From contig JABHUV010000348.1 in assembly GCA_018658605.1 (NCBI GenBank), forward strand, positions 1 to 19,254: a stretch of 19,254 nt of DNA, given 5' to 3'. Both the position numbers and the translations under genes were made by a program. The notes under the pieces are model-generated. The model had not been told where the DNA came from. It was given only the letters and a program-made list of their open reading frames with translations, and did no database searches. Each line of letters begins with the position of its first letter. Within the stretch, counting starts at the first letter, position 1. The DNA comes from Planctomycetaceae bacterium. GTDB taxonomy: Bacteria; Planctomycetota; Planctomycetia; Pirellulales; Pirellulaceae. Below are positions 7,041 to 12,634 of the stretch, piece by piece.

Positions 7041-7751
7041 ATGATTAATAGGATATTTGTTGTTGCGGTAATGATGCTTACAACTCTGGTTGCGCAAGCG
7101 GAGGAGAAAAAACATGCGATCATTGATGGCACCGGGCCTGGCTGGGTGACGCTTGGCGAGAAAGATTTTGCTGACGTCAATGGAGTTGAGGATACGTGGC
7201 AATTTGAAGGCGCCCTTATAAAGGGTACCGGCGTACCCATCGGTGTCATGCGGACCGCAAAAGAGTACAAAAACTTGGAGATGGTGCTTGAGTGGAAACA
7301 CCTCAAAGCGGCGGGTAACTCCGGCGTCTTTGTGTGGGTTGCACCAGAAGCACTCGAAGGACTGCCCAATGGAAGCCTTCCTAGAAGTGGAATTGAAGTT
7401 CAAGCTCTCGATCATGGCTATGCCACTAACTTCAAAAAGAAGAATGGCAAAGACCCTGAATGGTTCACGACCAACGGTGATATTTTTCCTGTCGGCAAGT
7501 CGACGATGAAACCGTTTCCGCCGTTGTCGCCGAACGGAAACCGTAGCTTTCCACGTGCCAACCATTCCAATGGGCATGGCGAGTGGAACCATTACTATGT
7601 GCGGGCGATTAATGGCGAAGTTCGCTTGTGGGTGAACGGTTATGAAGTATCGGGCGGTTCTGACAGTAATCCCGCCCACGGTTATTTGTGCCTTGAGGCA
7701 GAAGGTTCGCCTATTCACTTCCGCAATATTCGCATTCGCGAATTGCCGTAG
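7041..7751 (+). CDS. Secreted DUF1080 (3-keto-disaccharide hydrolase-like) protein
   Basis: A concanavalin-like jelly-roll domain of the DUF1080 family, abundant in planctomycetes and linked to hydrolysis of 3-keto-sugars. The frame opens at 6975, but the ATG at 7041 gives a clean Sec signal peptide, MINRIFVVAVMMLTTLVAQA, and has AGGGAAG shortly upstream, so I chose it (236 residues). Family features include the early segment DGTGPGWVTLGEKDF, then NLEMVLEWKHLKAAGNSGVFVW, then RSGIEVQALDHGY, then HGEWNHYYVRAINGEVRLWVNGYEV, and a closing EGSPIHFRNIRIREL. It lies between the permease and the aldolase on the same strand. The 83 bases before it contain no clear promoter or terminator. The substrate is unknown. 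Confidence 0.85.
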   Translation: MINRIFVVAVMMLTTLVAQAEEKKHAIIDGTGPGWVTLGEKDFADVNGVEDTWQFEGALIKGTGVPIGVMRTAKEYKNLEMVLEWKHLKAAGNSGVFVWVAPEALEGLPNGSLPRSGIEVQALDHGYATNFKKKNGKDPEWFTTNGDIFPVGKSTMKPFPPLSPNGNRSFPRANHSNGHGEWNHYYVRAINGEVRLWVNGYEVSGGSDSNPAHGYLCLEAEGSPIHFRNIRIRELP

Positions 7752-7780
7752 TTCTTTTGTTTGGGAAATAGAATATTACC

Positions 7781-8542
7781 ATGAAAATGCATAACTTACG
7801 GCAACGCCTGCGCGAGTATGAGTTGCTATTAGGAACAATGATAACGCTCTCCACACCCGCAGTTGCGGAGATCCTTGCGGATGTCGGTTTTGATTGGTTC
7901 TTCGTAGATGCTGAGCACGGACCGCTCGAGGCGAGTGAGTTGAATGCCATTCTACAAACGGTGGGCGACCAGTTGCCTTGTGTCGTGCGGGTTCCGGTTG
8001 CGGACGAAGTTTGGATCAAAAAAGTTCTTGATTTGGGAGCACATGGTATTATCGCCCCGCAAGTGAATTCGACGCAGCACGCGGCGCAGGTTGTCGCCTG
8101 GTCGCGGTACGCTCCGGCGGGACAGCGCGGCGTGGGGCTAGCGCGAGCACACGGCTATGGTGGTCAGTTCACCGAATATGTCGAATCCGCCAACTCGCAA
8201 ATCGCCTGCGTTATCCAAGCGGAGCATATTGATGCGGTGCAGTGCATCGAAGAGACGGTGAAGCTGGATGGAGTAGATGCGATATTGTTAGGACCTTATG
8301 ACTTAGCCGCAAGCATGGGGAAGATGGGGCAAGTCAATGATGCAGACGTTTTGGAGGCAATCGACCATGTTACTAAAGTGTGCCAGTCCGCAAAGATGCC
8401 GCTGGGAATTTTTGGGGTTAACGCCGAGGCGGTGCAACCCTATATGGATCAAGGCTATACGCTAGTCGTAGCGGGCGTGGACGCTTTGTCACTGCGGAGT
8501 GGCGCTACAGTGTTTTTGGATCAACTACGAACTAGAGAATAA
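7781..8542 (+). CDS. HpcH/HpaI family class II aldolase
   Basis: A metal-dependent aldolase of 253 residues, the usual length of HpaI (4-hydroxy-2-oxoheptanedioate aldolase) and RhmA-like enzymes, which cleave 2-keto-4-hydroxy acids to pyruvate plus an aldehyde. Visible active-site residues are His46 in FVDAEHGP, Arg70 in CVVRVP, and metal ligands Glu148 in IQAEH and Asp174 in LLGPYDLAASMG. The YAPAGQRGVGLARAHGYG segment is also typical. It is cytosolic. There are two in-frame ATGs, six bases apart, and the sequence does not decide between them. The gene is convergent with a ring-cleavage dioxygenase, and lower steps of aromatic breakdown often need such an aldolase. However, intradiol pathways normally proceed through 3-oxoadipate rather than an HpaI step, so a direct link is unproven. 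Confidence 0.9.
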   Translation: MKMHNLRQRLREYELLLGTMITLSTPAVAEILADVGFDWFFVDAEHGPLEASELNAILQTVGDQLPCVVRVPVADEVWIKKVLDLGAHGIIAPQVNSTQHAAQVVAWSRYAPAGQRGVGLARAHGYGGQFTEYVESANSQIACVIQAEHIDAVQCIEETVKLDGVDAILLGPYDLAASMGKMGQVNDADVLEAIDHVTKVCQSAKMPLGIFGVNAEAVQPYMDQGYTLVVAGVDALSLRSGATVFLDQLRTRE

Positions 8543-8558
8543 TGCAAATTGATAAGTT

Positions 8559-9254
8559 TTATCGTCGGCGGTAAGTTGGTTTGCCGATGGCACCTTTGAT
8601 CGTGCCGTCTTCGTTTTCTTCGGCAGTGTGCCCGAGGACGACATTAAAACCAGCATCTAGGGAACCAAGGGGACAGTTTTTAACCGGTTTGTATTCCGCT
8701 AAAAAGGTCTCTCGCTGCTTGGGATCAGGGACTCGCTTATATAGCCCATCGGTCTCATTGCGGGCGTTTCCCTTTTCAAGAATTTGACTCGTGAAGATGC
8801 GTTTGCCATTGGTGCTCACTGCGATATGAATATGCGGCGTGCGTCCAGGATAGGCTACAGGTTTGATCGTGCGGAAATAGTATTTACCGGTGCTGCTCGT
8901 CATAAACCGACCGTAACCTTGAAAATTCTTGTCCGCGGTTGCTTTGTTGCTACTTTGTGAATGAATATACGAACCGCTATTGTCGACTTGCCAGATCTCC
9001 ACAAAAGCGTTTCGCAGTGGGTTGCCTTTTGTGTCACGTACGGTCCCGTGTAAATGAGTAACGGTTCCGACCGCTGGAGTGATGGAATCATTGATAATCA
9101 ACAGGTCGTTGTCCGTATCTAGTGGAAGGCGATCTGGATAGAATGGCCCCTCGCCCATTTGAGCAGATGGCTGCAGTTGTTCAGCAAACAAACCCGCTGT
9201 TGTGTAAAATAGTGATGTGGCAGTGGCAGTCTGAACGAATTGACGGCGATCCAT
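8559..9254 (-). CDS. Tat-exported intradiol ring-cleavage dioxygenase
   Basis: A non-haem iron(III) dioxygenase of the protocatechuate 3,4-dioxygenase/catechol 1,2-dioxygenase superfamily, opening catechol-type rings between the two hydroxyls. The four family iron ligands are present: Tyr96 in GSYIH, Tyr135 in AYPGRTPHIHI, and His141 and His143 in the same segment. LHGTVRDTKGNPLRNAFVEIWQ is the family's beta-sandwich entry. The N-terminus, MDRRQFVQTATATSLF, has a twin-arginine signal, and a mature domain begins near residue 24. Export with iron already bound would suit the Tat route. It is 231 residues, with no linker-dimer N-terminal domain as in catechol 1,2-dioxygenases, so it is nearer the protocatechuate subunit type. 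The start ATG lies 133 bases from the divergent amidase-like gene. Confidence 0.9.
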   Translation of the reverse strand: MDRRQFVQTATATSLFYTTAGLFAEQLQPSAQMGEGPFYPDRLPLDTDNDLLIINDSITPAVGTVTHLHGTVRDTKGNPLRNAFVEIWQVDNSGSYIHSQSSNKATADKNFQGYGRFMTSSTGKYYFRTIKPVAYPGRTPHIHIAVSTNGKRIFTSQILEKGNARNETDGLYKRVPDPKQRETFLAEYKPVKNCPLGSLDAGFNVVLGHTAEENEDGTIKGAIGKPTYRRR

Positions 9255-9295
9255 GAAATTCTCCGGCGATATATAGTTAAAATGTTACTAACCTT

Positions 9296-9342
9296 GAATA
9301 AGTATCTATGTGTTATAAACAGTTCAGACGCGGATAAGTATC
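9296..9342. promoter_or_regulatory. Direct repeat in the dioxygenase/amidase divergent gap
   Basis: G(A/G)ATAAGTATC occurs at 9296-9306 and 9332-9342, 36 bases apart on the same strand. A TATAAA that could serve as a -10 box lies between the copies at 9314-9319. This is the 133-base region between two divergent genes, so the repeats may bind a regulator acting on one or both. No family can be assigned. Confidence 0.3.
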
Positions 9343-9387
9343 GAAAAATATCAACGAAACGCCTTTTGGGAATAAATCTCGCAACGT

Positions 9388-10989
9388 ATGGATACATCAA
9401 TGTTAGTCGGATTCGTCAGTGACGAACGCTACGTGGCACTGGCTGATGTGCTCCTGGAATTCCGCAGAGGAGAACAGGTCGTGCTGGCGCGTTCATCCGT
9501 CGCCGGCGCTATATATGCGGATTTAGAACCAGGCACGTACGAAGTCGTACTTGGAAAGAGTGGTTACGGCAGTAAAATCGTAACTGCTAATATCTCAGAC
9601 GACGAACCGTATCAATTTCGCTTGTTGTCGGATTGCTTATTAGGCTATATGTATCCGCGGGCTGTTGTTGCAGGTGAGCGGTCCGAATTTCGGGTACACG
9701 CTGTTGAAGAATATTCACTGGAGCTATGGCGTTACGGCGCGACCAAGGAATTTATCCGTCGCATCGGCACTTTTGACGAACATGGCCCGAGAGCGACAAT
9801 GCAGATAACACCCGATGGAGATTACACGCAAAGTGGAGTGGAATGGAACAAGCATGGGTACAACAGTAAAATACTTAGCCAAACCATTGTCGCGCCGCAA
9901 CGCTCGGGATTGTACTACCTGCACGCTAAAACGAAATCCGGTAAGTTTTTTAGCTTCCCCTGGGTCGTTGCTCCGAAATCTCCACAAAGTGACACAGCGA
10001 TTCTTGCGTCGGATATCAACTGGAACGCGTACAATAGTTTTGGTGGCCGCAGTAATTATATTCACGCCGAAAAATTCCCGCCAACGCCTACCATCAATTC
10101 GCGGCTAGAGTTGAAACGATATAGGGACAGTAAACACCGCACCTATGATTCAGAATCTTATGCTCCCCTTTCGCTCGACCGACCAGATCCGTACAACCAT
10201 ATTGATCTTGAGGAGGGGCTAGAGGATCCAATTGCCGGTCGTCAGGGATGTCATATGGCGGCTGCAGAGTGGCGTCTTCTTGGCTGGATGGAACAGCAAC
10301 GGCTGAAATATGACTACTACAGTGAGACGTTGCTTCATTTTGGTCGAGTGCCACTTGAAGATTACAAGACCGTGATTTTGAGCGTGCACCCAGAGTATTG
10401 GTCGTCGAAAATGTATTGGCGATTGAAAAAATGGGTTTTTGAAGAAGGAGGTAAACTTATCTACCTCGGCGGAAATGGCGTGAACTGTGAAGTGGAGTTT
10501 CTCGACGATGATCGCATCGTCTACCAAAACACTGATTGGTGTCACAGTGAGGATAATTTCTCTGAAGATGGCGAATTGCAAGAAAGCCGGATGGATCGCC
10601 GTGTGGAATCTGAGGCTAATTTACTGGGAGTAGTGTTTACGTTTCCTGGAATCATGACAGCAGCACCGTATGAAGTGATTGATGATACGCACTGGTGTTT
10701 TGAGGGGACCGGACTGCGCAACGGTGACACGTTCGGTGAGAAAAGCCTACACCAACGAGTGCCGGGCGGAGCTTCGGGTCACGAGACAGATAAGATGTCG
10801 GCACACTCACCCGCGGGAACCAAGTTATTAGCTCGCGGTCTCAATCCTGAGAGCGGCGGAGCGGAGATAGTGCATTTCACTACGGACAGTGGTGGGGAAG
10901 TGTTTTCGGTGGGGTCGATTTGTTGGAATGCGAGCATCTTGGTAGACGATGCGGTAAGTCAGATCACGAAAAATATAATCATTCGTTAA
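9388..10989 (+). CDS. N,N-dimethylformamidase large-subunit-like protein
   Basis: A 533-residue protein resembling the catalytic subunit of N,N-dimethylformamidase, an iron enzyme that hydrolyses small amides and uses an unusual two-Tyr, one-Glu metal site. An N-terminal beta-sandwich (about residues 5-75, with LEPGTYEVVLGKSGYGSK) is followed by a second beta domain, then the main alpha/beta domain from about residue 203. Candidate metal-site residues, by position, lie in YDYYSE (308-313), HPEYW (334-338) and GHETDK (464-469); this assignment is inferred. Strings such as SDINWNAYNSFGGRSNY and CHMAAAEWRLLGWMEQQ are characteristic. The known enzyme's large subunit is longer (about 760 residues as I recall) and needs a small subunit, which is not seen here. 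No signal peptide is evident. It converges with the MlrC-like gene, overlapping by 11 bases. Confidence 0.75.
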   Translation: MDTSMLVGFVSDERYVALADVLLEFRRGEQVVLARSSVAGAIYADLEPGTYEVVLGKSGYGSKIVTANISDDEPYQFRLLSDCLLGYMYPRAVVAGERSEFRVHAVEEYSLELWRYGATKEFIRRIGTFDEHGPRATMQITPDGDYTQSGVEWNKHGYNSKILSQTIVAPQRSGLYYLHAKTKSGKFFSFPWVVAPKSPQSDTAILASDINWNAYNSFGGRSNYIHAEKFPPTPTINSRLELKRYRDSKHRTYDSESYAPLSLDRPDPYNHIDLEEGLEDPIAGRQGCHMAAAEWRLLGWMEQQRLKYDYYSETLLHFGRVPLEDYKTVILSVHPEYWSSKMYWRLKKWVFEEGGKLIYLGGNGVNCEVEFLDDDRIVYQNTDWCHSEDNFSEDGELQESRMDRRVESEANLLGVVFTFPGIMTAAPYEVIDDTHWCFEGTGLRNGDTFGEKSLHQRVPGGASGHETDKMSAHSPAGTKLLARGLNPESGGAEIVHFTTDSGGEVFSVGSICWNASILVDDAVSQITKNIIIR

Positions 10990-12493
10990 TTCGCGGCTGA
11001 AATACCACATCGTCGTCCAGTGGAAAGATGGGCCGCGCACATTGGGTGTGGCCAAGGGACTTGAGATTGGCACTGGTCGAACCGGGCGCGTCGACATCGA
11101 TATAGAGCCCTGCTGAATCTTTGTACATATGGGGTTCACAATGGGGTGATTTTACAACAACGGCATCATAGTGAGCCGGGTCGCAACCGTGCGATAAAAA
11201 GAACGAACGATCGAAGAGGTTAACCGGGTAGGTGCTGACAACCACCGTATGGTCTTCAACTTCGAGAACAACCGTTGGCCCGCCTCGCCACAGTAGCTTA
11301 AAACTCTCACTCAAAAAATCACCATCTGAAATTAATCTCACCTTCGCTTGGCACTGTAGCGGCGTGAATCGAGCGGGATCGACTGTGCCCCCGAGATTGA
11401 CCGTGACACTGTTGCCAACTCCTGCCTCCATGGCGACTCGTACAGCAGGCGCGTCCACAAGCGGTGCAAGCAACCGTCCTGAGAAATCACTTGCCAGAAT
11501 TGCTGTCAAGATTGCATTGCTATCACCAGATGCGCCAGAACTAGTCGCGTCCGCGGCGTCTACCAACACGACGGTGCCGTGGGATTCCGGATCCGCGTGA
11601 TGGCTTATGGTGGCAATCACAGCCTCCTCGATAGAAGAAAGCGATACCCGCATTCGATCGCGGTGTACCCACAGCAACTCTGCCATTTCAGTTGCATACT
11701 GGGTTGCTTCGTCCTCTTCGCCCACAAGTGTTACCACGACATTCGTCTGTAATTCAGGAACATCAGTAAATGGGTTGCCAATCAACATGCCTGCGGCGAT
11801 GCCAAGGTCGCTGTCTTCTATATGCTTAGCCAATCGCAGGCATTCGCCGAAGAGTCCCGTGTCGGTCACCAGTTCGTCTCCTCGCACTAACGCCGGAACT
11901 TGTATTCGAACGCTAACTGGCGAAATGCCTTCTGTTAGTAATCGCATAATTACTTTCGCGGCGCGACCACCAGTTTCGTATTGATCGACATGGGGGTAGG
12001 TGTGATAGGGCACAATGACGTCACTGTGTTGATACATACGCTCGGTCAAAATGCCATGCAGGTCCATCGAAGTGACAAACGGAATGTCATTCCCCAATTT
12101 TCCGCGTGCGTATTCGAGGATAAATCCCTCGGGATCCATTTCGTTTTCGGCGGCCATAGCCCCGTGCATACAAAAATACACGGCAGCGATGGTGTCACCA
12201 TGTTCCGCTGTGAGGTTGTCGATAGCACGTGTTAACAGCGAAGACAATTCATCCCATGAAGAAGCGGCTAGAACCGCCCCTGAGGAATTGCTGCGTGCGC
12301 TGATCGTGGGCACAACGATAACTTCGTCATGTTCACTAAATTGGGCAAGCGCTCCGCCAATCTCGTGGTTGGCTGCTGTGTCCTGTTTAATCCATTCAGC
12401 GCCGCTCTGGATCGCGAAATCGTTGATGGTACTGGTACTTGGATTAAACGAAGAAATTTCCTGCATCAGTTGAAATATGGCAATTTTGGTCAT
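10979..12493 (-). CDS. MlrC-type M81 family metallopeptidase
   Basis: A 504-residue protein with both domains of the MlrC family (DUF1485 N-terminal, MlrC C-terminal). The namesake zinc peptidase finishes degradation of linearised microcystin and nodularin, but the family is wide and most members have unknown substrates. Zinc ligands are visible as Asp144 and His146 in SMDLHG and His168 in YHTYPHVD; the D-x-H-(21)-H spacing matches characterised MlrC. The Glu in the N-terminal FQLMQEISSFNP (residue 12) probably completes the site. FCMHGAM (107-113) is also conserved. The protein is cytosolic, with no signal peptide. No mlrA, mlrB or mlrD homologue lies nearby, so microcystin breakdown is not supported. 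Pairing with the amidase-like gene suggests amide or peptide-like substrates (inferred). Confidence 0.88.
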   Translation of the reverse strand: MTKIAIFQLMQEISSFNPSTSTINDFAIQSGAEWIKQDTAANHEIGGALAQFSEHDEVIVVPTISARSNSSGAVLAASSWDELSSLLTRAIDNLTAEHGDTIAAVYFCMHGAMAAENEMDPEGFILEYARGKLGNDIPFVTSMDLHGILTERMYQHSDVIVPYHTYPHVDQYETGGRAAKVIMRLLTEGISPVSVRIQVPALVRGDELVTDTGLFGECLRLAKHIEDSDLGIAAGMLIGNPFTDVPELQTNVVVTLVGEEDEATQYATEMAELLWVHRDRMRVSLSSIEEAVIATISHHADPESHGTVVLVDAADATSSGASGDSNAILTAILASDFSGRLLAPLVDAPAVRVAMEAGVGNSVTVNLGGTVDPARFTPLQCQAKVRLISDGDFLSESFKLLWRGGPTVVLEVEDHTVVVSTYPVNLFDRSFFLSHGCDPAHYDAVVVKSPHCEPHMYKDSAGLYIDVDAPGSTSANLKSLGHTQCARPIFPLDDDVVFQPRINE

Positions 12494-12523
12494 CGGTTTG
12501 GGTTTTCCCCCCTTTTGGCTAGT

Positions 12524-12533
12524 CGCTATAGCG
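12524..12533. repeat. 10-bp perfect palindrome upstream of the MlrC-like gene
   Basis: CGCTATAGCG is its own reverse complement and lies 31 bases before the start codon of the minus-strand peptidase gene, inside its probable leader. It may be an operator or a chance palindrome. Confidence 0.25.
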
Positions 12534-12562
12534 CGATAAACGAGTCTTTGTTGGTGCGTTTG

Positions 12563-12570
12563 ATTATAAT
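12563..12570. promoter_or_regulatory. Symmetric -10 element between divergent genes
   Basis: ATTATAAT is its own reverse complement and contains a perfect TATAAT on each strand (12565-12570 plus, 12563-12568 minus). It sits midway in the 141-base gap between the peptidase gene (minus) and the cytochrome-domain gene (plus), which would leave leaders of roughly 55-65 bases each way. No convincing -35 box accompanies it on either strand. The surrounding region is AT-rich, so chance is possible. Confidence 0.3.
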
Positions 12571-12620
12571 AAATAGTAGAATTAATTGGTTAGATTTATT
12601 ATTAATGATCGAGTTAAAAG

Positions 12621-12625
12621 AGGAG
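12621..12625 (+). promoter_or_regulatory. Ribosome binding site deciding the cytochrome-domain gene start
   Basis: AGGAG lies nine bases before the ATG at 12635, a near-ideal Shine-Dalgarno site. It supports this start over the earlier in-frame ATGs from 12329 on, most of which fall inside the peptidase gene on the other strand. Confidence 0.65.
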
Positions 12626-12634
12626 ATTAGCCGG

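Noticed and set aside
6725..7369. Minus-strand frame of 214 codons across the permease end and the DUF1080 gene
   Set aside because: It lies opposite two well-supported genes and its sequence is low-complexity and basic.
7026..7718. Minus-strand frame of 230 codons opposite the DUF1080 gene
   Set aside because: Its translation shows no recognisable domain, and the plus-strand frame is a clear family member.
8551..8563. GATAA-GTT-TTATC hairpin as a terminator between convergent genes
   Set aside because: Only five base pairs, AT-rich and without a clear T-tract; too weak to call.
12329..12634. N-terminal extension of the cytochrome-domain gene by 102 codons
   Set aside because: It is mostly antisense to the peptidase gene, while the ATG at 12635 has a Shine-Dalgarno site and a signal peptide.
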